Assembly (NCBI GenBank): GCA_947652605.1
Contig: OX393577.1
Coordinates: 59,730,108-59,794,107, forward strand
Length of the DNA: 64,000 bases
Direction: 5' to 3'
Source of the DNA: Elmis aenea
Taxonomy: Eukaryota > Arthropoda > Insecta > Coleoptera > Elmidae
The notes below the pieces were generated by a model. It did not search any database. It was given only the letters and a program-made list of their open reading frames with translations, and was not told the DNA's origin. This document shows, in pieces, positions 22,828 through 34,969 of the stretch; positions within the stretch are counted from its first letter, which is position 1, and each line of letters opens with the position of its first letter. Made by a program: the position numbers and the translations under genes.

Positions 22828-23439
22828 CAGTGGCGTAGCTAGAGTTTGTGCCGCCGGGGGCGGTCCCTGAATTTGGCGCCCCCCTAAGCAAGGGTTGCTA
22901 ACTTGATTTTTTTCAGAAGCAGAGATTGACTCAAACAAGTGAGGGGGGGATAAAATGCGGCTCAGGCGATTTGTTTTTAATTTTAGATGTTCAAACGTGT
23001 TTTAATGCAAAGTTAGATAATGTAGAATACTTTACCATAATCCAAATTACAGTTTAACGGCAGAACTTGTTCTGATTTTTATTTTTTTTAATCAGATCGC
23101 CCCCCACCAAATTATTTTTAATGTTGGTTAAAACTTTCACTAATGGTTTCCATTTAGGTAAAGGAACACATACATAATATGTTAAGCAAAATTACAAAAA
23201 ATCAATAATATAAATAATAAATATAAACATAAAATTCACATAAAATCTAAAACGTAGCACCATATTTCAGCCTAGAATTTAATTTTCGAAGAAACGGAAA
23301 AACGTCAGTTTATGCTATAAATTTATATTTTTGTTGCTTGTTCGAACATCTCAAAAGTGCTCATGAACAAAAAGCGTACATAACTATGAATTTGTTGAAA
23401 GGTCTAGACGACCGCAAATAGTTATAATATAAATAACTA

Positions 23440-23790
23440 GCGTAGTGAACCGGCTTCGCTCGGTGAATTTTTTTATCAATCACAGACTACTCGCGCTTCG
23501 CGCTCGCGCCCGGTGGACGTTTTTGAACTTTTGAGAATTTTGGATCTTTTGGGAATTTTTGTATCTATTGAGAATTTTTGTATCTATTGAGAATTTTGAA
23601 ACTTTTGTGATATTTGGATCTTTTGGGAATTTTGGTTCTTTTGGGAATTTTTGGAACTTTTGGGAATTCTCATATAGCCTATGTTCTTTCCATGGTCCTA
23701 TAGATTGTCTGTGCCAAATTTGGTCAGGATCGGATGAGTGGTATAGGAATGCATAAAGGACAAACATACATACATACATTCATTTTTATA
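23440..23790 (+). repeat. 3' tail of a LINE or SINE with degenerate tandem units
   Basis: It starts at agcgtagtgaaccggcttcg. It then contains about nine imperfect units of 16-18 bases built on ttttgggaattttg, followed by ccaaatttggtcaggatcgg and an ACAT microsatellite ending cattcatttttatata. The order of promoter-like box, conserved tail and short tandem repeat is typical of insect non-LTR or SINE 3' ends. No coding part is attached. Palindrome B is inserted at the TA of its tail. Confidence 0.55.
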
Positions 23791-23792
23791 TA

Positions 23793-25479
23793 CAGGGTGT
23801 CCCCGTTATCACCGCGAATATTTTAAGTGCTGATAGAGGACCTTTTTCTAAGAAAAAATTTCAAGTAAAATTTTTTCCTAAAATCAAATGCTAAGCTGAT
23901 ATCAACACTTACTTGATTTTTTTACACTTCTGCATTTATAAGACTCTGTAGCCGAAAATATCAATTTTATCGTAAAACACCTTAAAGCTTTTTAATAGAG
24001 CATAAAATTCTCTACAAAATTACTTTTGTTTATTTTTTGTTTAGAGGCAATGGTTTGAGAGTTATAAAGCAGTTTGTACAAAAAAATGTAAAAAATTTAC
24101 AAAATTTAATTATTTCTTAGACTTTGCAACCGCTGTATCTTTAAAACGAAAGGTTGTACAAAAAAACCGACGGCCCATTCCGGATAGCAAATTTTATGGG
24201 CTACAACTTTGGTCTAGTGAAATTTTTTGAAAATCAAACCGATTTTCCGGAAAAGTTGAAAATAAGGAATAGAGTGCAAAAACAAAATTTCCTACAAATA
24301 TTGTTTTGTATTTAAAAATGCTTTTAAAGAGAGTGCGATTACGTAATTGAATGATGGAGGTCATTTTGAACACTTATTGAAGTAATTTTGTGGTTACATG
24401 TTAATTTTATTGCCTCCAGATGGATTTGCATTTTATCGTTTTCGAAAAACAAAAACTCCCGGTAGGTAATTATGATATTTTGTATTTAAAAATGCCATAG
24501 CATCGGCAACATTCATAAAATTATGTATCTCATCAGTTTCAAAGCTTTTTATGAAGTTTGAAATTCTTTAGAAAACCACCCCTTATCATTTTTTTAAGGA
24601 GCTAACGAACAAATTTAACAAAAAATTGTAAAATTGCATATAAACAAGTTATGTAAATTTTTAAAAACGCCGCATCTTTTTAACGAAACGTCGTAAAGCA
24701 AAACGGATGCCTATTGGGGATAAGGCATTTAACGGACTACAACTTTGGTAAATATGTTGTTCAATAAAACTAAATGTATCACAGAAATGTTTATAATAGT
24801 GAAAAAGGTGAGAAAAAAAAACGATAAAATGCAAAACAATGCAAATCCATCTGGACGCAATAAAATTAACATGTAACCACAAAATTACTTCAATAAGTGT
24901 TCAAAATTATCTCCATCATTTTCAATCACGTAATCGCACTCTCTTTAAAAGCATTTTTAAATACAAAACAATATTTGTAGGAAATTTTGTTTTTGCACTC
25001 TATTCCTTATTTTCAGCTTTCCCGGAAAATCGGTTTAATTTTCAAAAAATTTCACTTGACCAAAGTTGTAGCCCATAAAATTTGCTATCCGGAATGGGCC
25101 GTCGGTTTTTTTGTACAACCTTTCGTTTTAAAGATACAGCGGTTGCAAAGTCTAAGAAACAATTAAATTTTGTAAATTTTTTACATTTTTTTGTACAAAC
25201 TGCTTTATAACTCTCAAACCATTGCCTCTAAACAAAAAATAAACAAAAGTAATTTTGTAGAGAATTTCATGCTCTATTAAAAAGCTTTAAGGTGTTTTAC
25301 GATAAAATTGATATTTTCGGCTACAGAGTCTTATAAATGCAGAAGTGTAAAAAAATCAAGTAAGTGTTGATATCAGCTTAGCATTTGATTTTAGGAAAAA
25401 AATTTACTTGAAATTTTTTCTTAGAAAAAAGTCCTCTATCACCACTTAAAATATTCGCGGTGATAACGGGGACACCCTG
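23793..25479. mobile_element. Long palindromic MITE, family B
   Basis: Inverted arms of about 650 bp (23793-24450 and 24822-25479) surround a loop near 370 bp. The ends are cagggtgtccccgttatcac and the complement, flanked by TA at 23791-23792 and 25480-25481. There is no coding frame beyond shadows. A single diverged arm of the same family lies at 36547-37190. Confidence 0.85.
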
Positions 25480-26393
25480 TATATAGATAAAGAATTTTAT
25501 ATACCTGTCCAATTGCACTAATTATCACACACTTAGCGACTAACGACCAGTATTTATATCACGTACTTAAAAACTTCCCAAAAATAATTGTAGTTACTAC
25601 ATACAAGTAATGAAAAATCGACTTTCTGTTTCTGGTGCCCTATGATTTGAAAGTTGCCTTACCACTGATCGAAACTTCTGTACATCTCCATTTACAAATA
25701 ATTAGACGAATGTTATTGCCATGCGACGATTGATTAATATAGAAAGGGATTTATACCTCAAACCTAATGTTTGAAATAGAACGGAAGTGAAAAATCCCCG
25801 TTACAATAGAATTTAAAAGTGCATGGAATTTAATGCCTAAAATAAATGAAATGTTTCATAATTTTATTGAATGGTTGGTACCCTATTATAAATTTTATTA
25901 CTTGAAATTTCTGTCGTTACAAGGGGGCGGGGTTTCAGTGTAGCCAAGTCGACTAGCCCGTTTTATCCTCCAACTTCGATAGGAATTCCATTTTTTTTTA
26001 TCTACTGATCCTTCAATACCCCGAGATTTTAATTTTTACGCCATTTGGATAGACTAAAAGTGCCGCCCGGGGAGGACCTCAACCCGCCCTCCCCTGCTAC
26101 GCTTCTTGGACAAGTCCAATCTTAGAGTTCTTTCAAGATAAATTGAACTGTGACGCAGAAACCAAAACTCATCTAAAGCGTTAATTACTGCGCCACCTAA
26201 AAACATACGTCTATTTCAACAACGGGGTTATAACCTAATAATAATATAACGTTTTTAGAAAGGTCTACATTTTAACCATCATCCCCTCTCTTTGCGCCTT
26301 TTGCGGTTCAGTTTATCTTGAAATACCTGTAGGCTATTCTGTCTAACGTTTTTAAGAAAAAGACAGAAGACATCTAGATTATAGGGTTCTAAG
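25480..26393. other. Remainder of the hAT-like element and spacer
   Basis: 25480-26107 completes the CAGTGGCGTAGC element. 26116-26385 is unrecognised low-GC sequence up to the next hAT duplication. Confidence 0.4.
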
Positions 26394-27585
26394 CAGGGTT
26401 GAGCAGATTTAAATCAATTGATTTAAATCACGATTTAAATCATGATTTAAATCAAGTGATTTAAAAAAAAACATTGATTTAAATCAAGTGATTTTTTAAA
26501 AAAAATTATCAATTTAAATCACAGATTATATGAGTACAATATAATATTAATTTATAATAAAACAAAATTGTATTACTATTAGTAATTAAATACACGAAAT
26601 GGCGAATAAACCATATCAATTTGGTCTTGTAAAGTAATATTTATTGTGGAAATGCAATAATTCAAAATATAAATGACAAGTTTTTGACGTTAGCGTAGTG
26701 AACAGTCAGTTTTTTCAATTTCCACGGCACTCTATTGCTTCAATAACGATTTGAAAAAAAATGTCGAATATCTCGAAAAGTATGAGTTTTGGGTATAGGA
26801 CATACTTAACAAAATATGAAGCTCTTTTTAAAGACAAATTCGATGACATAAAAAAATACAGGGGTTTGCATTTGAAAAAATCGAGTTACGAGCTTTTGAA
26901 AATCATGGAAGTTGCCACCTATTTATAAACAAACACCCCTGTATGTGTGATTCAAATTTTTTCATATCGAGCGAACAGAGAAATTTTTTCTGCATGTCCA
27001 TACCAAATTAAAACTCTGTACTTCAAAATAACTTCAAAAGAATTTTTTAAATAAAGACTTAAAACCTTGAATAATTTAGAAAATATTTTTTTTTTACAAC
27101 GCCGTAAAATTAAGGCGGTCAAAAATATTAAATAAAAAATTAGGTGTTGTATTTGAAATATAAAAGTTGCTATTAGTTCCAGAAAGGTGACTCACTCCGT
27201 ATATTTGAAAATATTTTTGTTGTTGTTTAGAAAAAACTATAAAATAGCATTTGAATCAACTTCATATCTCAAGCGGTTTAGCCACAATCGACCGATCCCG
27301 CACTAATGACTCACCCTGTATATAATTAATTAAACATCACCATTTAGCACTGATTTTTTCAAAATTCTTAATCATTATATTTAATTTTTAATTTTGACAA
27401 TAATTCACCAATGAATTAAATATATTGGTTATTAAATATATTAGCACAAAACAGAAATAGCATGTGAATACGTCACTAAATTCGATAATATGGTACATTT
27501 GATCTAAATCAAAAAAATCTGATTTAAATCAAATAAATCGATTTTTTTGATTTTTTTAAAAAAATCATGATTTCTATCCACCCTG
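26394..27585. mobile_element. hAT-type MITE rich in atttaaatca motifs, perfect 8-bp duplication
   Basis: It is bounded by GTTCTAAG at 26386-26393 and 27586-27593. The ends are cagggttgagcagattt and, reversed, cagggtggatagaaatc. Both subterminal regions are arrays of gatttaaatca repeats, probably transposase-binding sites. The middle (about 26690-27320) contains further short repeat ends (caggggt, accctgtata) and is a likely later insertion. It is non-coding and interrupts a LINE fragment that resumes at 27586. Confidence 0.8.
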
Positions 27586-27850
27586 GTTCTAAGAGAGATG
27601 TATGCAGAGAATGTGGTAAAAAAGAAGAATTTCCTCTTCACGTGTGTGAAGGACTCACAACCTATCGGCGTACACTTCCAGGGATGAAAAAAGTCAACCC
27701 AGAAGAGTTAAGAAAAACACCTTTAAAGAAAATACTGGAGTTTTTCAAAAACACAGGACTTCTTTAAGGGGCTATCACCAGAGAGGACAATAGACCAATA
27801 GGTCGCAGTACAGGAACCCGAAAGGAGACCACCTCTGCGGCAATAATAAA
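27586..27850 (+). pseudogene. LINE ORF2 C-terminal fragment
   Basis: The plus frame 27576-27767 reads VCRECGKKEEFPLHVCEG and ends KILEFFKNTGLL, then a stop. This is the CxxC...H...C cysteine-histidine motif and short helical tail found at the ORF2 C terminus of RNase H-bearing non-LTR elements (I/R1/LOA-like). The GC-rich stretch after it (to about 27850) looks like the element's 3' UTR. The upstream part is missing beyond the hAT MITE. Clade uncertain. Confidence 0.55.
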
Positions 27851-28619
27851 ATATGACTAAATAATATTAAAGTGTGAAGAGCTATACTCAAAACCCATAA
27901 AACTTAAAAAACGTTACGAAAGTCCGATCAAATCGATGTCAAACCATCACTACAAGTATATTGTAACACTTTTTTCAAGAAGAAAGCCCTCTAGTGAATG
28001 TGCAGAAATTTCATTTAAGACATCTTTTGTTTCGTAGCGTTTCAAGCAGTTAGTAAATATCTCGAGCTATTCCATCCGACGTTGACTGCTGTATAATGGA
28101 TATCGTGCTGCACTATTTCGCTCTGCAGTTTATTTAACGCTTGATACAATGGCGGTATTACATCTTCATTAAATTAAAGCTATCTCAAAAACAGTTACAC
28201 GTTAAACGTAAACCTTTGCAGTCTAACGAAATCGAATTCAAGACTTTATATCATCTTGGCGGGCCCTAGGGAAAGACATATCGATTTTGGTTTGCATAAC
28301 CGAAAGTGAGCTTCGCGAATGCCCAGGGTGAAAATGAATATAGAATTTATGTGGAACACGGTTTTCTATGTTGAAAAACGTATTTTATTAAAACCAATTT
28401 ATTATTCTACAAAAAAAAATAAGTTACCTTGAAAAATGTCAAAAAGGAAATTATATAAAAAAGTTATAATTTATTATTAACCGTTGAGCTCTTGTATCAT
28501 ACTTGTCGAGGTTAAAAAAATTATAAATCACAATTTCTAGTATTTAAGAAGAGGGAATAATGGGATATTGAAGTAACATGAAATCAGCTTACGCGCGCCC
28601 AGTTATTCTATATGTTTTA
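27851..28619. other. Intergenic, with a coding-like minus frame at 28042-28173
   Basis: Within otherwise plain sequence, the minus-strand frame 28173-28042 (43 codons) gives a protein-like peptide containing PPLYQALNKLQSEIVQHD and ending SSRYLLTA. It has no start codon and no family was recognised, so it may be a gene or transposon relic. Confidence 0.25.
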
Positions 28620-29179
28620 AGTCAGTTTTATACTACATATACTATTTATTCGTTTAAGAAAATCGTATACGATTTTTGATACAAAAATTTCGTTCACGAA
28701 TTTAGCATGGAAAATATGAACCATTTACATTGTACTATTTTTTGGTACGAAAACTCCAATATATTTTGGTTACTTTTTAGTAACTTTTATCATATTTTGT
28801 TGGCACCTTGAGTAACCATGTCAAATGTTCAATTTGATCACAGAACAGAAAGCGAATCATTTTCAAATTTAACGTATATTTAACGCTTGTTCCATTCTAC
28901 ATATTTATGCTTACAAAATAAATTGTGAGGGATATAACGGTAATAAGTAGTATTTAACATCGTTTGATTGTTTTAGTTAACCTAACCCACAAATGACATG
29001 CGGTTAGATACAGTTACAGTAGAATACGCATGCGCCCATGCTAAAATTGGACGCATTTAGGGCTTGTAGTAATTTCGTACGAATTTTTCGTTCAAGATTT
29101 TTAATTTCTGATTGACACCGTACTAGAAAATCGTAAACGATATTCTTAAACGAAACAATAGTATAGTATAAAACAGACT
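28620..29179. mobile_element. Harbinger-type MITE with TTA duplication and long imperfect ends
   Basis: The ends agtc(a/t)gttttatacta and the complement stay similar over about 55 bases, and TTA lies outside each end (28617-28619, 29180-29182). At 560 bp it has no coding content. The 3-bp TTA duplication points to PIF/Harbinger mobilisation. Confidence 0.6.
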
Positions 29180-29497
29180 TTAGGAATAACAATTCTAATA
29201 CATCGAAGCATATATTAATTGAAATAAAATTGAAAGCTTACAATAGAAATTTTAACCGTTCATCCGCAAAAGCCAGAAAATCGTTTTCTGTAGATATAAG
29301 ACTATGTAACGAAGAAAGCTTGTGGAAATGGGTTTTCTCGAAAACATTGCACTACAAACAGATAAGAATTGCATGTGCTTATTTGAACACAGACTAGTAG
29401 TAGACTTACATCAATCAAAAATGCACCTAAAATTTCAACACTTGGTAGTATAAAATGAACCCCTAAATTGAAATAAACTTTTAAAAGAAGAAAATGC
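29180..29497. other. AT-rich spacer
   Basis: No feature seen. Confidence 0.4.
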
Positions 29498-30545
29498 GAC
29501 TTTTCGTTTTATGACTGTATCTCGCTTGTTAATGAAAATAAACAAAAATAATTTTGACGTTCTACAGGCACTTGTTTGATAGGAATGCAGTGGCGTAGTC
29601 AATTTTTCAAAAAAAACAACGAAATTCGAGTTGTTACATAAAGTTGTATTTTTTTAAATGAAACCCATAGTTGGCTATGACTTATTTAAATTCCTTATTT
29701 TTTTGTCATTCCAAATATATAAGGGTTGATGTAGTTATTTTTAATAATACGCAAGTTACGGAAGTTTTTTAGTTTTTTTTTTTAAACAAAATTATAGTAG
29801 GCTGTGAAAACAAAAACAAAACAAGTTATAAACCTTTTAAAACACATTTGGTACAAGTTACGAAGGTTTTGTAATTTGTTGTTGTGATAAACATTACAAA
29901 TACATAAGATAAACTACAATAAACTGCATTACTGCAGATTCCGACTTTATCGTTTTCCTTATTTTTATATATTTATAATGTTTATCACAACAACAAATTA
30001 CAAAACATTCGTAACTTGTAACAAATGAGGTTTAAAAGGTTTTACACCTTGTTTTGTTTTTGTTTTCACAGCCTACTATAATTTTGTTTGAAGAAAAACC
30101 TAAAAAACCTCCGTAACTTGCGAATTATTGAAAATAAATACATCAACCCTTATATATTTGGAATGACAAAAAAATAAGGAATTTAAATAGGTCATAGCCA
30201 ACTATGGGTTCTGTTTAAAAAAAATACAACTTTATGTAACAACTCGAATTTCGTTTTTTTTTTTTTGAAAAATTGACTATGCCACTGCATTTCTATCAAA
30301 AAAGTGCCTGTAGAACGTCAAAATTATTGTTGTTTATTTTTTTAAACAAGCGAGATACAGTCATAAAACGAAAAGTCGAAAAATCGAGTTATCGGCGATA
30401 ACTCGAAAACAAAAGACGATAACCGATTTTAGTTTTCACCATTAACTTTTTCTCGAAAAAAGAGATCGAGGATGCGCGGTCCGTTTTTTGATATCTCTTA
30501 TAGTTACCGAGATTCCCTATTAAAACATCGAAATTGCCCACCCTG
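29498..30545. mobile_element. Long palindromic MITE, family D, left end truncated
   Basis: 29498 to about 29910 and about 29970-30380 are inverted copies that pair from the loop outward. The right arm continues to the intact terminus gcccaccctg at 30545, followed by TA. The outer 165 bp or so of the left arm are missing, so the copy is a deletion product. Internal blocks (agttggctatgac, ataagggttgatgta) are shared with family C at 57630. Confidence 0.75.
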
Positions 30546-32238
30546 TACAAGCTGAACCAGAAGTCAATTTGTCTGAGTGCAGATAATGTTTAATAATATT
30601 TCTATTAAATTTTCCAATATTCGCTCTTACTAGAAATCATCTTAAAAAAAAGTTAAAACAATTAAGTAGTTGCTTTTGGAGTGATAGTTCACAATTATTT
30701 TAGCGCTTATTTATAATAGAAAAATTTCGAACTTAAGTTTTATTAATTCTGGAAAATAATTACCAACATATTATATATTTTGAACCCAGAAAGTGACTTT
30801 TGGTCCACTCAGTGTTAGTTTGTGTCATAAAAATAGTTTTGATTTTAGACAAATGCGATTTTAGACAGGTAATATGTACAAAAAACCGGATTTTCTAAAC
30901 ATATTTTGTTTTGACCCCAGTTTCGCCGGAAATGACTCTAACTTTGTTTTTCATATGTATATTCTTGCATTTTTGGAAAGAGAAAGCAATTTTGAATGCA
31001 GTTGCACCATTTTAGTTAATTTTTATAACCTTAAATAAGTTTTGGTCAAACATTACTTAAATGTGCTATTAAGTGTGGTGTGACCTGCATCAATTGAATT
31101 TTATTATGTCAACAAATGTCCGAAAAACGTTTTTGTAAATTTTAATTGACATTTGAGTTACGTTAATAAACTTTAAAGGTTTCAAAATAGGTTTTTTTGT
31201 GACAATAAGTCAATTTTTTTAAATAAAACGATAGTGGCTCATGCGGTTATTTAAATAAAATAGTTTCTGACGAATTTAACAATACCAATAACTTGGCTTA
31301 AGACCCCTTCCAAAATTAAGAGCTTGCAGAGGATCCTAATAACCTGGCAGATAAATTTGGATCATGAATAGGCTCGGGGGACCCCTTCAGAAGAACTCAG
31401 GGACCCCCAAGGGGTCCGCGGACCACACTTTGAGAAACACTGCTCTATTTCATGCTCCTGTGACAGGAAAAAATCTTTATTTGCTAATTTATTTTTATTA
31501 TGCAGAGCTATAAATAAAGCTATGTAGATATTAAAATACTGTTGAAAAAAAAATGTAAGCAAAAGAATTTTGAATTATATTTCGTAAAAAATGCACTTGA
31601 AAATCAAGGAAAATCCAAGGAATAAACAGTACCTTAACATAATCTTTCTAACGTAAAAATTTAGATATTAACATTCACGATAAAATATCAATATCGACTT
31701 TCATATTCAAATGCTTAACTATTTAAAAAACAACCGACAAGTTTTCATTACACTTGACCTACTTGCCCTTAAATGCTTGCAAAGGTGTGACATTTGGTGT
31801 CAGTTTAGCTTTAAGGATCAAGACGTTTTAAATATTCCGGAAAGCTTTTATATTCATATTGGACATGCCAGATTACGCTTTGAGTCATGTTTGACTTTTA
31901 CTCCTCGTCATCCATATGTATAGTGTGTGAGAGAGTGACGTAAGTCGGCCACTGAGTTTTAATCGATAAATGAATTTTGTCCTATCGTATCATCATCGTA
32001 ATTAAAAGCTCATCAAAAAGTTTTAATTAAGTTTCAGTACTCGGTAAACACTCAATTGTTTCTCTTTTGAAGTGATTTTTTTGCACGAATCAACAGCGAT
32101 TAAACATATTACAAAATTTATTATTAAAACCATGGAGATCTCCAAAATCTTTGGCAATAAAAGAATAACTAAATAACCATAGAAGAGTTTGTACTTGTTT
32201 AGTAAAAGCTTAGTCTAAAAATGTGCTTATTGATCTTA
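30546..32238. repeat. Intergenic with one hAT terminus
   Basis: 31290-31443 ends in ccacactttgagaaacactg, the complement of the CAGTGTTTCTCAAAGTGTGG-type hAT terminus, preceded by gaccccttc blocks also found at 48360. The other end is not found. The remainder is AT-rich with no gene. Confidence 0.4.
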
Positions 32239-32259
32239 AGGTACGTTTACATCTGACAC
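32239..32259 (+). repeat. Left terminal inverted repeat of the Harbinger element
   Basis: A 21-bp perfect match to the complement of 35665-35685, directly preceded by the TTA duplication. Confidence 0.9.
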
Positions 32260-32515
32260 TTTCTATCTTGAAATATATGTAGAGTATCTGACAGAAATCG
32301 CTTTAACTGTTTACATACTGATAGAAATTACATGACATTTGTGTCATGGATATGTGTATGACAGTTCTCGAAATGCTAAAATTTGAATAACTGTACGATC
32401 CGTTTACATATACCTACATATATGTCCTGTGTCGGACATCTGCATCAATTGTTGGACATCTGCAACAAGTGTCTGTACACACTGTTTTCAATCTGTTCAT
32501 TTTATTATTTTTGCA

Positions 32516-34969
32516 ATGGCGAAATTATCGAAACGCAAAATCGCGGCTAGTATAATTATTCTTAAGATGTTAAAAAAGAAGAAAAAGCGTTCTGTGTGGG
32601 TTCGAGAGTGGATTTTGAGACGTCAACATTTCGGTGCCTATAGTCAATTAATGTCTGAGCTAAGAATTGAGGATGCAGCGCAGTTCACAAATTTTTTAAG
32701 AATGAAACCAGCTTATTTCGAAAAGCTTGCTTGTAAAATTGCCCCCCTTATGACAAAGCAAGATACCAAATTCAGAAAAGCTATTAGTGTAACAGAACGA
32801 CTAGCTGTAACATTACGATTTTTAGCAACAGGTAAGTAGCAATTATATGGTATTTTATTTTATAAAGTTTTTAATTAATACGCAAATTGTTTGAAATTGA
32901 ACTACTTATATATATTTACAGGTGATTCGTACTCCAGCCTTAGTTATCTATTCAGGATACCAAAATGTACCATATGCCTTATTGTACCTGAAGTATGCAG
33001 AGCACTTATTTCAGCATTAAAAGAAGATTACATCAAGGTACAGTTGATGGGATACTTTCAGTATCCGTTTGAAAGTATATAGTTTGTGTTGGTTGCAGAG
33101 TTATGTAGGTTAGGTTAGGGTTAGGTTAGGGTAAGGTTAGGTTAGGTTAGGGTAAGGTAATTGAGTGAACATAAAACGAATGTTAAGTATCATTTTATTA
33201 ACTGGATTTGATGGTACATCATGTAAGAAAATTTATAACTGTTTATAACTGTATTAATACTTTTTGAACTAATAGATTAGGTTTCCTATAAAACACATTT
33301 CTTCGATAAGATTCATAGTTGCTACCAATGGATCACTAACTAATGTCTAACATTGGACCGGTCCAATCATGAAAAAAACTTTTAAAATTTTTTATTATAA
33401 ACAAGATGTCAAAAGAAAAGGCTAAACAACCGAAAAGGAATCCAAATCGTAACTCAAATAAAAATTGGTTTTCATTTATGAATAATAATTTACTATTAAC
33501 ACTGCAACAAAGTTAAGTGGTCCAATGATAGCAACCCTACCCTATTGTTCAAAAGTATCCAAATATCCTGCAATTGAACCCCTACTCGTATTACTGTTGT
33601 AGCTAGTAGTGCTATTAGAAACAGGATTTGATAGTAGCTCTTCCTCTTCATTTATCTCCAGTATGACTTTCTGAAATTTTATTTTCATTTTTTTCCGTAA
33701 ATATTCGGAAGAGAGACTTCTCATTTCGGATGCAACATATTTTCCAAAAATATCATATTGATCCTCTTCTTCGTTCAATGTGCGTATAGCTTTTTGCATG
33801 AGTAAATCATTTGTTGAAACTTCACTTTTCTGTTTCTTAGGATCTATTTTATTGTGCTGCGATGTGGGTGTGAAACGATTCACATCCTCATACTGTTGTT
33901 CCAATGTGTTTTGATTGCATGATGCTGGTGTTGTCACCTCCTCTTGATCCGCATCATCCTAGTCAAAATAAAAAAAATTAATTAATTAAGTTAGGTACAA
34001 CTGGTGTACTATTTTTCATAGATTAAAAGGATTCAGCTGTGCAGTTTTCTTTATTTGCATACAGGGCAGCCTGGTGGTGAACTTTTTGTGGCACCCATGC
34101 ACATGGGGTGAAATAGCTACTAATTACAATAATTGTTTTTTTTTTAGGCACCTTCTACATCCGAAGACTGGCAAAGTGTTGCCAACAAATTTCAGTTGAA
34201 GTGGAATTTCCCCAAATGTTTGGGTGCTATAGATGGAAAACATGTTATAATCCAAGCTCCAAAGAATAGTGGCAGTTATTATTATAACTATAAAGGGCAG
34301 CACAGTGTTGTCTTAATGGCAATTGTTGATGGCGAATATAATTTTCTTATCGTTACTGTTGGCAGTAACGGAAGGGTATCTGATGGGGGAGTTTTCAGAG
34401 ACAGTGGAGTTGCAAATTTCATTGAAACTGCTGCAGCAGCTTTCGAAACGACGCCTCTCCCAGGAAGAAGGTTGTGTGTGCCACATGTTTTTGTAGCGGA
34501 CGATGCTTTTCCCTTACAACCTCATATTATGAAACCATATCCATTTAATAGTCAAGGTTCCATGAGAATTTATAACTACAGACTCTCTAGAGCAAGGAGA
34601 ATAGTTGAAAACTCATTCGGTATTATGTCTAGTGTATTTAGAGTACTAAGAAAACCGCTTCTTCTTGCTCCAGAACGTGTGGAGTATGTAGTTTTAGCCG
34701 CTTGCAGTTTGCATAATTATTTATTGAGTGAAAAATGTTCTGCAACTGTATACGCTCCGGAAGGCACATTTGACCGGGAACATTTAGAAACAGGCAAAAT
34801 AATACAAGGCACCTGGCGAAATGAAGATCTGCCAGCAGACAGCCTGCTACCACTGGTACAACAAGGGAGCAACAACTACTCAAACAACGCTAAAGAAGTG
34901 CGCGAAGAGTACAGGGAATATTTTGTTAGCAGCCAAGGGGAAGTTCCTTGGCAATACAGATTAATGTAA
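32516..34969 (+). CDS. PIF/Harbinger DDE transposase, three exons
   Basis: Exons 32516-32831, 32922-33037 and 34148-34969 join in frame to 417 codons plus stop. Donors are gtaagt and gtacag; acceptors are ttacag and ttttag; intron phases are 1 and 0. The joins restore family motifs: LATGDSYSSLSYLFRI across intron 1, and EDYIK-APSTSEDW across intron 2. The catalytic triad can be placed at D173 (GAIDGKHV), D262 (FVADDAFPL) and E298 (RRIVENSFG), with an AACSLHNYL motif after it. Length matches HARBI1-like transposases, which cut and paste DNA in the nucleus with the help of a MADF/Myb-like partner. AATAAA-type signals lie at 35019-35036. The ATG at 32516 is chosen because the basic stretch after it fits the family; an in-frame alternative is 32429. 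Intron 2 holds exon 2 of the opposite gene. Confidence 0.9.
33105..33160 (+). repeat. Short interstitial telomere-like array (TTAGG-type)
   Basis: About ten degenerate units of taggt/tagggt (TTAGG-like with TTAGGG and TAAGG variants) lie in intron 2 of the Harbinger transposase, downstream of the MADF stop. TTAGG is the common insect telomere repeat. Whether this is slippage or a captured telomeric patch cannot be told. Confidence 0.6.

Larger units (their letters stand above)
22828..26107. mobile_element. hAT-like element CAGTGGCGTAGC, with nested insertions
   Basis: The left end cagtggcgtagctag and the decayed right end (ctgctacgcttctt) are flanked by ggacaagc (22820-22827) and ggacaagt (26108-26115). 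This is a 7-of-8 match to the 8-bp duplication made by hAT transposases. GC-rich subterminal stretches (ccgccgggggcggt left, gccgcccggggagg right) are inverted copies of each other. Nested inside are a LINE/SINE tail (23440-23790) and palindrome B (23793-25479). No hAT transposase is readable. Confidence 0.65.

Noticed and set aside
34638..34883. 81-codon minus frame inside transposase exon 3
   Set aside because: It lies opposite the conserved DDE region and in the intron of the MADF gene; no independent signal.
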